A stretch of 64,000 nt of DNA from Planctomycetota bacterium (lineage in GTDB: Bacteria > Planctomycetota > UBA1135 > JACQFD01). A program made the translations under genes and the position numbers. The stretch lies in the NCBI GenBank assembly GCA_016200225.1, contig JACQFD010000017.1, forward strand, positions 79,495 through 143,494. The letters run 5' to 3'. Position 1 is the stretch's first letter; each line of letters opens with the position of its first letter. The notes beneath the pieces were generated by a model. The model was given only the letters and a program-made list of their open reading frames with translations, was not told the origin of the DNA and ran no database searches. Shown one piece after another: positions 16,561 to 25,434 of the stretch.

Positions 16561-18351
16561 TCAGCGCCTTGCCGATGCCTCTCGAAATCGCTGGAGAACT
16601 TCATGCGCACGAAACGGCAGTCCATCGGCGCGTTTGAAGCTCTGGCCCACGAGTCCGACTTCGAGCTTGAGCCACGCCGCCAGCTCCCCCATTGGATTTT
16701 CATCGAATACTAATAATTGTCGCTCTTCGAAGCGATCCCTTATTCTTAAGAACAACTTCCTTGGAAGTGGTTTAATTGCAAATAAATGCAAATGTAATAT
16801 CCGAATGCTCTCTCGGGAGGCGAGGGCGACGGCTTCGGAAATCGTTTCGGAAGTGAGGCCGCTTCCAATGGCTACAAATTCGAAATCCTCGACTTCCAGA
16901 TCGCCGGTCACATTCAACGAAAACTCGCTCGATTCGAGTTGATGTCTCATCGTCTCGGATTTGCGTAAGCGCTTCATTTGCATGGACTCACGCAGTTTTC
17001 CCCCCTCGACGGGAAGTCCGCGGCGATCATGCTCGCGAGGGGTCGCCGCGAATTCCATCCCCGGATCTCCGGGTACGGCCATCGCCGAAATTCCGGTCGG
17101 CGCGGTTTCATAACGATAGGCCGCATCGAAGACTCCGGCCGGACGCCTCCGCGCCGGTCGAACCAGTCCATCCATGTTTCGTAAGTTAGCGATTCCCAAT
17201 ATGTTGGCAGCGCGATCCTGGATGAGCAAAACGCTCGGCAATTGGAACTCTTCCGACGCTTTGACCGATTCAAAGGCAATCCGTGCCGCGCGTGCATGAT
17301 CCGCGACGCTGAACAACGCGCGCGTCGACTGCGATGGGCCCGAGAACACCGCGGATAACAATCCGCCGGCCTCAGTTGCACCGAATCCTCCCCCTATGAC
17401 CGCCTCGCCTTCGAGGACGATGACGTGCAACGGGATTTCCGCCACGCTCGCCGTCGCGACGGCTTCGCACACTTCGGAAAATCGAGAACTTTCGACAACA
17501 ATCGTCGACGGAACGCCGCCAAACGACGCCCCCAAAGCCAGACCGGCCGCAATCGCGGGCGTTTCCGCGGATTCAACCCGGCATTCGGACGCACGACGGC
17601 CGGGGGAAAGTCCCCGCGCCACCGCGGAGAGCATCGCGCCCACGGTCCCGCTCGGCGTACCGCACACGTACCGAATTCCGGCTACAAAAAGTCCCCGCGC
17701 CGCTTCGTCCATGATGGACGTTACAGATACTTCGCGGTTCGAATGCGCGCCCTCGAATCTTCTTGTAAACTTCGATTCGAATTCTTTCTTTGCAAAATGA
17801 AATGCATCAAAAAAAGCCTTGCCAAGCCCGGGATTGAATGCCACCGGTTCGCGCGCGCCAATATGAATGTCCGCCAGCATATCCGATTCGACAGTTAAAT
17901 TTAATAATCCGCAGACGATGCCGGCGGCGCCGAACGCCGCCGCGCCGGTCGACGCGCTCGCTTCGAGCGCGATGCGACGGATCGGAGCGCGAACCCATTC
18001 TACAATTCTTCCGTCGGGTTCGGCCACAGGCTCCGGCGCGTCGGAGTCGAGTATACAAAAGCACCCGCGGCGCAAGCCCTCGGGAAGGGCCGCGCTCGCG
18101 CCTCCGTCGAGTGCAATACACAATTCGACCGGCACGCGCGGCGTGCGCGGCGGCGTCGCCGAAGCGACGCGCAAACGGAACGCGACGGGCGAACATTGAA
18201 ATTCGCGCGGCGGCATTTCCTCGGCGGATACTAACAATCCGCACCGCGCCGCGATAACTGTAATGATCCTGCCGGCGTGGAGAATTCCCGCGCCCGCCTC
18301 GCCGCAGAGGGCAATGCTGACGTTCAGCGGCGGCGGGGTCGGCGTTGGCAT
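16561..18351 (-). CDS. 2-oxoacid:ferredoxin oxidoreductase gamma-alpha fusion-like protein, atypical
   Basis: 596 aa with the layout of KorA enzymes. An N-terminal gamma domain (residues 1-190; VSIALCGEAGAGILHAGRIITVIAARCGLLV) is joined to a pyrimidine-binding alpha domain (from about 215; AARGLFVAGIRYVCGTPSGTVGAML) and a C-terminal transketolase-like domain (FEFVAIGSGLTSETISEAV). The family block for substrate/CoA binding is changed: GPSTGxPT reads GPSQSTRA, and the YPITPS-like motif reads GTPSGT. This parallels the altered TPP motif of the partner gene. Cytoplasmic; probably forms a heterodimer with the protein at 15833-16555. The specific reaction cannot be assigned. Confidence 0.65.
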   Translation of the reverse strand: MPTPTPPPLNVSIALCGEAGAGILHAGRIITVIAARCGLLVSAEEMPPREFQCSPVAFRLRVASATPPRTPRVPVELCIALDGGASAALPEGLRRGCFCILDSDAPEPVAEPDGRIVEWVRAPIRRIALEASASTGAAAFGAAGIVCGLLNLTVESDMLADIHIGAREPVAFNPGLGKAFFDAFHFAKKEFESKFTRRFEGAHSNREVSVTSIMDEAARGLFVAGIRYVCGTPSGTVGAMLSAVARGLSPGRRASECRVESAETPAIAAGLALGASFGGVPSTIVVESSRFSEVCEAVATASVAEIPLHVIVLEGEAVIGGGFGATEAGGLLSAVFSGPSQSTRALFSVADHARAARIAFESVKASEEFQLPSVLLIQDRAANILGIANLRNMDGLVRPARRRPAGVFDAAYRYETAPTGISAMAVPGDPGMEFAATPREHDRRGLPVEGGKLRESMQMKRLRKSETMRHQLESSEFSLNVTGDLEVEDFEFVAIGSGLTSETISEAVALASRESIRILHLHLFAIKPLPRKLFLRIRDRFEERQLLVFDENPMGELAAWLKLEVGLVGQSFKRADGLPFRAHEVLQRFREASARR

Positions 18352-18454
18352 GTCAATTCTCAGATTCGGCGGTGCGGGAGCTTAACCTTACGATGTCATG
18401 AAACGATTGGATTTCGGTTCGCCGACGACGCCCGCCAGAATTTACAAATCAATC

Positions 18455-18832
18455 TCAGCCGGGATGCGCGCCTGCGGCGATGCGTTCGCTCGTGTGCGGC
18501 GCAAATTCGAGAAAATCTCCTTCGCGGATTGGAATTCTCCGACAAGCGCCCACATCGAGAACCAAGCCCGAAACGGCGCGCTCGCAGCGTCCTGCGCTGC
18601 GCCAGCGTCGAAGTCCTTCATGAATGCCGACGACTCGTGCCGCGGCATCGATAAATACGACGTCGACCGGAGCGCGCGCGAAACTCGCCCAGAACGCATC
18701 ACCATCGAACATCACGACGCGGCCGGGCTCCGGCGGACTATTCTTTAATATGAAAATCCGGCCCCAGCCGTGCGGCGCGCGCACGATTTCCTTTGCTATA
18801 ATTCGACCGCGGCTTGCGTTTCCGAGCAACAT
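18455..18832 (-). CDS. DUF192 family protein
   Basis: 125 aa. The central segment matches the DUF192 fold: GRVVMFDGDAFWASFARAPVDVVFIDAAARVVGIHEGL stands in the place of GMLFVF...FWMKNTLIPLDILFID..G, and GLVLDVGACRRIPIREGDFLEF in the place of the VLEL.AG....I..GD block. DUF192 proteins are often exported; no signal peptide is visible here, and the invariant FWMKNT is FWASFA, so it is a divergent member. Molecular function is unknown. It begins 41 nt after queD on the same strand. Confidence 0.65.
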   Translation of the reverse strand: MLLGNASRGRIIAKEIVRAPHGWGRIFILKNSPPEPGRVVMFDGDAFWASFARAPVDVVFIDAAARVVGIHEGLRRWRSAGRCERAVSGLVLDVGACRRIPIREGDFLEFAPHTSERIAAGAHPG

Positions 18833-18873
18833 GGCATGCCGGAATTGTTAACTTCTCTTTCGTTAGTAATGAT

Positions 18874-19293
18874 TCATTCCCGGCCCGCGCGTATGTGCTC
18901 TTCGCGGGTTTTGACTTCCGCGGGAGCCGTCTGCGGCGCGTACGCTGCATAGTCGGCGGACGCGCAGGTTGCAAAGGATGTGGGCGTCTCCCAAACCTTT
19001 ATCTCAAATAACGGCAAATCGCGCAATTGATGCCAAACCCATAGCGCGATCATTTCGGCCGACGGATTCGATACAACGTCGTTGACGACTTGATGATCGA
19101 GGCGGTTCACGACGCGCTCCATCGCGAGATTCTTTAATTGAACAAAATCGAACGCGAGACCGCTGCCGGTTTCGACGGGCGCGTTGACCGTAACGTGGAG
19201 TTTCCAAGTGTGGCCGTGGAGGCGTTCGCACTTGCCCTCATAGTTTGGAAGGTAATGCGCGGCGTCGAACACGAACTCTTTTGTAACTTTCAT
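18874..19293 (-). CDS. queD: 6-carboxytetrahydropterin synthase (QueD/PTPS family)
   Basis: 139 aa. Makes 6-carboxy-5,6,7,8-tetrahydropterin from dihydroneopterin triphosphate on the way to queuosine and other 7-deazaguanines. The zinc histidines are in FDAAHYL and RLHGHTW, and the nucleophilic Cys lies in KCERLHGH, the C-x3-HGH pattern of QueD. The LDHQVVND and PSAEMIALWVWHQL blocks are also family-typical. The start is the ATG at 19293 (MKVTKEFVFDAAHYL); the frame stays open upstream but overlaps the previous gene with Arg-rich shadow sequence. The last 25 residues are an extra tail. No other queuosine genes are in the window. Confidence 0.88.
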   Translation of the reverse strand: MKVTKEFVFDAAHYLPNYEGKCERLHGHTWKLHVTVNAPVETGSGLAFDFVQLKNLAMERVVNRLDHQVVNDVVSNPSAEMIALWVWHQLRDLPLFEIKVWETPTSFATCASADYAAYAPQTAPAEVKTREEHIRAGRE

Positions 19294-19403
19294 CGGCGGC
19301 TGATTTGTCGGGAACACTATCGTCGACGGTTGCGCGTGGAAAACAAGGGGATGAACCGCGGATTGGCGCGGACCGGCCGCGAATGGCGCCATTCCCGGGG
19401 CCG

Positions 19404-21101
19404 TCAGCGGTCCTCGGCGAGGCGGGCGGCAAGGCGGGCCTTGGCGCCCGCGTCGAGAGAGGCCTCGATCGCGGCCATGTCGACGCCGAGGCGGCGGAGA
19501 ACCCTTTGATAAGGAAGTTGCGTTTTGTAATAATAAAGAAAAATCACGCGGACGTCGGTATCGGCTTCGCAGGCGTTCATAAACGATGCGCGCGCGCGCT
19601 CCGTTTCTCCGCCGATGCAATTTAACAATGCGATGTTCGCGAGAATTTCATAATCCGAACGCATCGTGCCGGAAACCATTTGTAGTTTTTCGCGCGTGCG
19701 GCGCCACAATTCGTTGGCTTCGCCCGATTGCAGCACGAGGCGCACGTCGGCGAGCGCTTCGTCGCGCAGCGCCTGCCGCACCATCGCCGCGCGTGTAAAC
19801 AATTCGCGCCGGCCGTCCTCGCGGTTCAAATCGCGAGCGCGATCGAATTGTATATTTAAATTTTCGCGCATGGCGTCGAGGATGGCGTCGGCGATGATCT
19901 CGTGTCCTTTCAGGTTCGGATGAACGTTGTCTTCGATCCATTCGAAACCGGAGAGGCCGAGGCCCTGCGCGTTCGCATCGAATAGATTGCACAGATCGAC
20001 GAGCGGGGCGCCCGCGGAGGCGGCGCCTTCGCGAATTGTATCCTGCACCCATTGCTGCGCGCGGATCGGAAATCCGTCCCGTTCGAGCGCTAACAAATAA
20101 CGCCTGCGCGCCTCGTCGCCGTCGCCCGCGCTCTCATAATATTTCGCCATCGCGAATTGAAGCTTTGCCGGAGTGTCGTCGATGCGAGCGGCCTCTTCGA
20201 ACATTTGGATCGCCCCGGCCGGATCCTTCGATTCCGCGCGCATGAGTCCGCCGAGGTACGCGCGGTTCCATTCTTTATATCGAATCGGATCCGCGCGCGT
20301 CGAATCTTTAAAATACGATCCGAACGGCGGCATTTCCCGCGCGTTGCGGACGAGCGTGCACGCGAGCGCGGGAACGCCCGCTTGCTTACAATGTTGCAGC
20401 GCTGTTTTCGTTATTTCCGCGAATCGCGCGCGAATGGTCTCCAATTCGGCGCCCCAGACCGGCCGGTCGTCGCGAACGCTGACATCCGTAAGTCCACTGT
20501 CCGACCGTCGCGCCGGACGCATGAACCGCCGGAGCGCGGCTCCGATTCTAAAATTTAACAAAAACTCGCGTATTCGTAACAATTGCGGATGTTCGACCTC
20601 GAACCGGAGCGCGAGTAGATTCTTCGAGAAAAATTCGTTATGACCGACCATCCAAACGATCAAATCCGGTTGATAAGATAAACATTCGTCGAGAAGAGGC
20701 GCGATCGCGGACACGGTCCAGCCGCGGTTTCCGGCGTTCACGACTTCGACGGCCCGATCGGGCATCATCCGTTTCAATCGCACGCGCAGCCAGTCGCAAA
20801 AACAGCCCGTCGTGTACGGGAGCCCCTGCACGCTCGATTCGCCCAATACAAAGATTCTAAAACCGTTTTTCGGCTTCTCTTTTGTAAAAAGCGGCAGATC
20901 CTCCTGATAATTTCGCGGCTGCGCGCGCTGATATCCCGGTACTTTTCCGTTTTCCGAATAAGGAATAAAATAATCATAACTCGCGCGCTCGTGCCAGTCG
21001 TATCGCGGCGCGCGATAACCGGACAGGCGCAGCGCGCCCTCGGCGATCAGTAAAAATACAACCGGAGAAAGGAGGGCTATCCTTATCTTTCGGCGGTTCA
21101 C
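19404..21101 (-). CDS. Membrane-anchored SGNH hydrolase-like protein with TPR segment
   Basis: 565 aa. A single N-terminal transmembrane segment (IRIALLSPVVFLLIAEGALRLSG) points the rest outside. The SGNH blocks are FRIFVLGESSVQGLPY (GES for GDS), VEVVNAGNRGWTVS, WMVGHNEFF and the catalytic DNVHPNLKGHEII. Between blocks 3 and 5 lies a helical, TPR-like segment (PAGAIQMFEEAARIDDTPAKLQFAMAKYYESAGDGDEARRRYLLAL), and a helical tail follows. This domain order recurs in a planctomycete/delta-proteobacterial family of unknown substrate. It starts with GTG 15 nt after ispG, so it is probably cotranscribed with it. Confidence 0.7.
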   Translation of the reverse strand: MNRRKIRIALLSPVVFLLIAEGALRLSGYRAPRYDWHERASYDYFIPYSENGKVPGYQRAQPRNYQEDLPLFTKEKPKNGFRIFVLGESSVQGLPYTTGCFCDWLRVRLKRMMPDRAVEVVNAGNRGWTVSAIAPLLDECLSYQPDLIVWMVGHNEFFSKNLLALRFEVEHPQLLRIREFLLNFRIGAALRRFMRPARRSDSGLTDVSVRDDRPVWGAELETIRARFAEITKTALQHCKQAGVPALACTLVRNAREMPPFGSYFKDSTRADPIRYKEWNRAYLGGLMRAESKDPAGAIQMFEEAARIDDTPAKLQFAMAKYYESAGDGDEARRRYLLALERDGFPIRAQQWVQDTIREGAASAGAPLVDLCNLFDANAQGLGLSGFEWIEDNVHPNLKGHEIIADAILDAMRENLNIQFDRARDLNREDGRRELFTRAAMVRQALRDEALADVRLVLQSGEANELWRRTREKLQMVSGTMRSDYEILANIALLNCIGGETERARASFMNACEADTDVRVIFLYYYKTQLPYQRVLRRLGVDMAAIEASLDAGAKARLAARLAEDR

Positions 21102-21116
21102 TGCGATTCGAATTGT

Positions 21117-22226
21117 TTACTTCGGCGCCGCCGTCGATCCGACGTTATTTTTAGCTTCATATTCCGCGGCGAAACGGGCCACTTCCTCCATCAACGAATC
21201 TAACAATTCATTTTCCTTGACGAGTTTCACCTGTTTGCCGGCCCGGTAGATCACGCCCGAACCCTTGCCGCCCGCGACGCCGATGTCGGCTTCGCTCGCC
21301 TCGCCCGGACCGTTCACGACGCACCCGAGAATACTAATTTTAACCGGAAGTTTCGGATACTTCGATTCGACGCGCAGCTTGACATCCTTTACAAGCGTTT
21401 CGAGATCGATTTCGATGCGCCCGCACGTCGGACACGCGATCAATTCGGGGCTCGTCACGCGCCGCCCAGTCGCTTTTAATATATCAAAACAAACGGGGAT
21501 CTCGAGCACGGGATCGGCGGCGAGCGAAACGCGGATCGTGTCGCCGATGCCCGATAACAATAAAGCGCCGAGCCCCGCCGCGCTTTTTAAGGATCCGTAC
21601 GCCGGCAGTCCGGCCTCCGTGACGCCCAAATGTAACGGATATTCGCAGCGCGCCGCGAGTTCGCGCGTCGCCTCGACGAGCGTCTGGCAGTCGGTCGATT
21701 TGATAGATATGCAAAAATCGTGATAATCGAGTTCTTCCAACATTTCCACGTGCCGCATCGCGCTCTCGACCATCGCCTCGGGCGACGGCCAGCCGTATTT
21801 TTCTAACAATTCCTTTTCCACGGATCCGGAATTGACGCCGAGCCGCATCGTGACGCCGCGATCTTTCGCGGCTTTTGTAACATCCTGCACTTTTCGCTTG
21901 CCGCCGATGTTTCCCGGATTGAGCCGGATCTTGTCGACGCCCGCTTCGATCGCGCGCATCGCGAGCCGGAACGAAAAGTGAATATCAACAATCAACGGCA
22001 CCGTCATTCCGGCCTTGATCGCCGGCAGATTATCCGCGGCCGCGTCGTTCGGACACGCGACCCGCACAGCCTCGCAGCCAGCCTCTTCGAGCCGGCGGAT
22101 TTGTTCCAATGTGCCCTTCAAGTCCTCCGTGAGCGTGGAAGTCATCGACTGCACAAGAATCGGGTGATGCGCCCCGATGCGGCGGTTTCCAATCCGCATT
22201 TCACGGGCTTTTCGGCGTTGAAGCAT
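21117..22226 (-). CDS. ispG: 4-hydroxy-3-methylbut-2-en-1-yl diphosphate synthase
   Basis: 369 aa from the chosen start. Reduces MEcPP to HMBPP, the penultimate step of the MEP isoprenoid pathway, using a [4Fe-4S] cluster. The TIM barrel starts with IGAHHPILVQSMTST and ETVRVACPNDAAADNLPAIK-like sequence. The cluster cysteines are in ACPTCGRIEIDLE and ISILGCVVNGPGEASEADIGVAGG. The ATG at 22226 (MLQRRKAREMRIGNRRIG) fits the family; the open frame runs 19 residues further upstream. Its product is the substrate of the two IspH homologues at 30465 and 45325. Confidence 0.95.
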   Translation of the reverse strand: MLQRRKAREMRIGNRRIGAHHPILVQSMTSTLTEDLKGTLEQIRRLEEAGCEAVRVACPNDAAADNLPAIKAGMTVPLIVDIHFSFRLAMRAIEAGVDKIRLNPGNIGGKRKVQDVTKAAKDRGVTMRLGVNSGSVEKELLEKYGWPSPEAMVESAMRHVEMLEELDYHDFCISIKSTDCQTLVEATRELAARCEYPLHLGVTEAGLPAYGSLKSAAGLGALLLSGIGDTIRVSLAADPVLEIPVCFDILKATGRRVTSPELIACPTCGRIEIDLETLVKDVKLRVESKYPKLPVKISILGCVVNGPGEASEADIGVAGGKGSGVIYRAGKQVKLVKENELLDSLMEEVARFAAEYEAKNNVGSTAAPK

Positions 22227-22357
22227 TGCGCGAAGGGTAAGCGCGGCGTGCCCTTGGAGCAATCGGACGCGCGCTCGTAGCAATTCGATCCTAGAATGCT
22301 GGATAGTTCAGCTTCTAAAGCTAGAATGTCCGAAATGGTCGTAAAGACCTGAAAAAC

Positions 22358-23554
22358 ATGTGGATCCATCGTGCACAAGAATCGCGAATCCTCGAAATCA
22401 GCCGGCATTTCCCCGCCGTCGTACTAACCGGAGCGCGTCAGGCCGGCAAAACCGCATTGCTCAAGCGGACATTTCCCAACGCAACTTTTCTGACATTCGA
22501 TTACCCCGGCACGGCTCAGGAAGCTAAAGAAAATCCCGAGAAATTGTTATCGAAATTTCAGGGTCCGATCATTCTCGACGAAGTTCAATATGTGCCCGAA
22601 CTCTTTCGATACTTAAAAATCAAGATTGACGCCGATCGCCAGAATTTCGGTCGATTCTTAATGACGGGATCGCAGAAATTTCAATTAATGAAAAATCTTT
22701 CGGAAAGCCTCGCCGGAAGAATTGCCATATTGGAACTGGATACGCTCTCGTTTCATGAAATCTCGGCGACACAGGAATTGAAGTCTTTCTCCGAAAATGA
22801 AATCCTCTGGCGCGGAGGGTTTCCGCAATTATATCGGGATCCGCAAACGCCGGCACGGGAGTTCTTCCAATCGTATGTTGCTACTTATCTCGAGCGCGAC
22901 GTCCGGGAAATCCTGCGCGTCGGCAACCTCCGCGACTTCGAAAGATTCCTGCGAATTTGCGCGGCGCGCGCCGGACAGTTATTAAATCTCTCGGACCTCG
23001 CGCGCGACGTCGGCATCGCGGGAAGCACCGCGCGCGACTGGATTTCCGTACTCGAAGCATCGTGTCAAATCATATTATTGCAACCGTACTTTAATAATCT
23101 TGGCAAGCGCCTCGTCAAGTCGCCCAAACTCTATTTTCGCGACACCGGCCTCCTGTGTTTTTTGTTAGGATTTGAATCCGCCGAAGCGTTGGAAAAATCG
23201 CCTCATATCGGCGCGGTCTGGGAAAACTTTGTATTTAATCAAATCCTGCGGGAGGCGGAATTGATGAATTACGCGGGTAATATCTATTTTTGGCGCGACG
23301 CACACGGAACCGAAGTGGACTTCGCGATCCACCGCAACGGAAAACTGACGCTGATCGAAGCCAAATACACAGAAACGCCGCCCCACGCGAGACAACTTCA
23401 ATCCTTACTGAAAATTCGCGACTTCCTCGGCGCGCATGCCGCGGCGGAACACTTGATCGCCTGCCGCTCGACGAATTCTTATGTTCTTCCCGACCACTTA
23501 AATGTGCGAATCGTCAACGGATTTCGTTATCGTGGTTGGTTTGGTGGTCGATAA
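22358..23554 (+). CDS. AAA ATPase with DUF4143 domain
   Basis: 398 aa. The N-terminal P-loop ATPase has Walker A TGARQAGKTALLKRTFP (about residues 23-39) and Walker B GPIILDEVQYVPELF. The C-terminal half is DUF4143, a winged-helix/nuclease-like module ending in DAHGTEVDFAIHRNGKLTLIEAKYTETP, which keeps the D..EVDF.....L..IEAK pattern of restriction-endonuclease-like folds. Such proteins are common in genomic islands and around toxin-antitoxin genes; their molecular role is not firmly known. Codon use here is somewhat less GC-rich than in the nuo block, and AbiE and VapBC genes follow, suggesting acquired DNA. Confidence 0.85.
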   Translation: MWIHRAQESRILEISRHFPAVVLTGARQAGKTALLKRTFPNATFLTFDYPGTAQEAKENPEKLLSKFQGPIILDEVQYVPELFRYLKIKIDADRQNFGRFLMTGSQKFQLMKNLSESLAGRIAILELDTLSFHEISATQELKSFSENEILWRGGFPQLYRDPQTPAREFFQSYVATYLERDVREILRVGNLRDFERFLRICAARAGQLLNLSDLARDVGIAGSTARDWISVLEASCQIILLQPYFNNLGKRLVKSPKLYFRDTGLLCFLLGFESAEALEKSPHIGAVWENFVFNQILREAELMNYAGNIYFWRDAHGTEVDFAIHRNGKLTLIEAKYTETPPHARQLQSLLKIRDFLGAHAAAEHLIACRSTNSYVLPDHLNVRIVNGFRYRGWFGGR

Positions 23555-23598
23555 TTAGTATCGCAGGAGGAGTGGACGTATGGGCCAAGAGGGATTCG

Positions 23599-24561
23599 TC
23601 ATAAAAGACTACGAATATTTTCGAGGCGTGCCATGATCTCACTCCAAGACGGAGCCGCTCCATAACAAAGAATACGACATTGTTCCTCGTAGTCTTGGGA
23701 AAGAACTGCAACAAGTTCCGCGGGGGGAAAGAGAGCATCGCTGTCAGAAAATGTCATTCCAACCGGTGGAAAGTAGTCTCGAGCGAAATGTGTCCGGCTA
23801 ATTAGATCGTAGTCGGCTTTGATTTGCTCATATTCGTCGGACCTGAGCATGGCGTGGACTTCCGCCTGTCCGGCGAGTTGATAAAGATCATAATAATGGC
23901 GGGCATACCCGCCAATGCGTCGATTGTCTCTTTTTAATAATTCGACTTTTCCGTGAATGGCAAACATCTTTTCTATAAATGTTCTTCGAAAATGTAATAA
24001 TCGCATGGAGAATGGAATTTCATCGTCGGTCGAGAGAGTTTGCCTATTTTCGTCGAGGAATTGTCCCACGAATGACTGTAACATTCTTCGTTCGGTGGGT
24101 TCGCGTCCGCTCGCCGTTCCGGATTCGATTAGTACACGATTGGCAATACTACCAATACCGCCGAAGTGCTGCGTGAACGCGAACCGATCCATCCTTCCGA
24201 ATCCGCCAATTGTTTTGCTCTCATCCGTGAGAAATGTAAGCCCGGGGTGTTGCGCGACCGTGTCCCTGAGTCGCTTCAATTCGCGGTTGATCGCCTTCGC
24301 GCCAAGCGGCGGATTGAACGCGAGCGGATCGAGAAAAAGGTCAATGTCTTCTGAAAATCTTTGTATCAAGTTCCAGCCCTTAGACAGACTCGTTCCTCCC
24401 TTAAAAATGACTTTATCCCCGCAGGTTGTAGTAATTACGCGCAGCGCTTCTGTAACATAATAATCTTTTTCGATAAGGGCGGCGCTAATGCCTCTCGCGC
24501 GAAAGTGTTCGGCCGCCTGCAATATCGCTTGTTCAAAATCGGGATGTTGACACAGTTTCAC
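23599..24561 (-). CDS. AbiEii/AbiGii-family nucleotidyltransferase toxin
   Basis: 320 aa. Type IV toxin-antitoxin/abortive-infection toxin, a cytoplasmic nucleotidyltransferase of the DNA-polymerase-beta superfamily; AbiEii-type enzymes add nucleotides to tRNA acceptor ends. The signature GGTSLSKGWNLIQRFSEDIDLFLDP has GGTS at 55-58 and the metal-binding E-D-I-D at 71-74; helical substrate lobes follow. It starts with GTG at 24561, 6 nt after the AbiEi-like gene, so the pair forms one operon. Confidence 0.85.
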   Translation of the reverse strand: MKLCQHPDFEQAILQAAEHFRARGISAALIEKDYYVTEALRVITTTCGDKVIFKGGTSLSKGWNLIQRFSEDIDLFLDPLAFNPPLGAKAINRELKRLRDTVAQHPGLTFLTDESKTIGGFGRMDRFAFTQHFGGIGSIANRVLIESGTASGREPTERRMLQSFVGQFLDENRQTLSTDDEIPFSMRLLHFRRTFIEKMFAIHGKVELLKRDNRRIGGYARHYYDLYQLAGQAEVHAMLRSDEYEQIKADYDLISRTHFARDYFPPVGMTFSDSDALFPPAELVAVLSQDYEEQCRILCYGAAPSWSEIMARLENIRSLL

Positions 24562-24567
24562 GCGACA

Positions 24568-25311
24568 CTACCTCTTTGCATTCCACAGTGGAGCTTTCGA
24601 GAGGTGCGCGAACAAGCCAAAATCAAATCGCGAATACGGATTGAGCGACGATCGCAATCGCCGGAGCTTCATCGAGCTTTGTTTAAGTTCTTCGCCCAGA
24701 GCCCCAAGGAGAGCCCGAACACGTGGAGGCTCGGTGCCGGCGATTGCGAGCAAACGATCATAACAATTGTCTTTTGCCAATAATTGAAGCGTCCTTCCAA
24801 TTGTTTTATTCGGTGATAACTCGCTGTCGCGTCCCCGGCGACGCAAGAATTCAAGCATCGCCGCCTCAAACCCCGAGATTCCTTTCCACGCCGGTGGACG
24901 ACGTGTATGGACCCTGGCTTCCGGCCCGATAAGCTTTTTTGGCAAGCTCATGTCACTTGTGGAAATTTCGGGATGTGCCGGATTTTGGGTCGTGAATCCA
25001 AGAGAGTTCGCGGCGCTCGTTCCGGACGGAAATATAGATTTTCCGCGGGATGCGAGTGCTTCGATCGCGGCTGGATTTGGACGGCTACGCCCGAGGCTTG
25101 TATGCGTTCCACGGTAGTAGACACCCTTGCTTAAGCGTTCGAGCATTCCATCTCGTGTCAGTCGCGATAGTGCTTGAGCGACCGCCAGAAAGGGTAGGTC
25201 ACGAAAGTCCGCAAGTTGCCAAAGTCGAGCGCCGTGGCGTCCTATGCGTTCGCGTACGACGGCGGCGGTGCGACGACGCTTGGGCGGCTGTGGCGTGGCC
25301 TTGGGTTTCAT
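24568..25311 (-). CDS. AbiEi-family antitoxin / transcriptional repressor
   Basis: 247 aa from the ATG at 25311 (MKPKATPQPPKRRRTAAVV); the frame stays open upstream across the palindromic operator, so that part is rejected. The N-terminal winged helix (LWQLADFRDLPFLAVAQALSRLTRDGMLERLSKGVYYRG) is typical of DUF6088/AbiEi proteins, followed by the conserved SGTSAANSLGFTTQNPAHPEI block. AbiEi proteins neutralise AbiEii and bind inverted repeats in their own promoter; the 30-bp palindrome 30 nt upstream fits this. Confidence 0.82.
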   Translation of the reverse strand: MKPKATPQPPKRRRTAAVVRERIGRHGARLWQLADFRDLPFLAVAQALSRLTRDGMLERLSKGVYYRGTHTSLGRSRPNPAAIEALASRGKSIFPSGTSAANSLGFTTQNPAHPEISTSDMSLPKKLIGPEARVHTRRPPAWKGISGFEAAMLEFLRRRGRDSELSPNKTIGRTLQLLAKDNCYDRLLAIAGTEPPRVRALLGALGEELKQSSMKLRRLRSSLNPYSRFDFGLFAHLSKAPLWNAKR

Positions 25312-25340
25312 GCGTGCAAGATCACGGCGGCCGGGAGAAC

Positions 25341-25370
25341 TGTCAAGTTTTTTCGCAAAAAAACTTGACA
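25341..25370. promoter_or_regulatory. Palindromic operator upstream of the AbiE pair
   Basis: TGTCAAGTTTTTT (25341-25353) is perfectly inverted at 25358-25370 around a 4-nt centre. On the minus strand its proximal end supplies TTGACA (25346-25341), a consensus -35, 30 nt before the AbiEi ATG, so a bound repressor would cover the promoter. Autorepression is known for AbiEi proteins; this site is inferred. Confidence 0.7.
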
Positions 25371-25434
25371 TCTTTCTCAATATTGCATCATAAGTATCTC
25401 GGACAGCGCGCGCCAGATACGTATGAAACCACTT

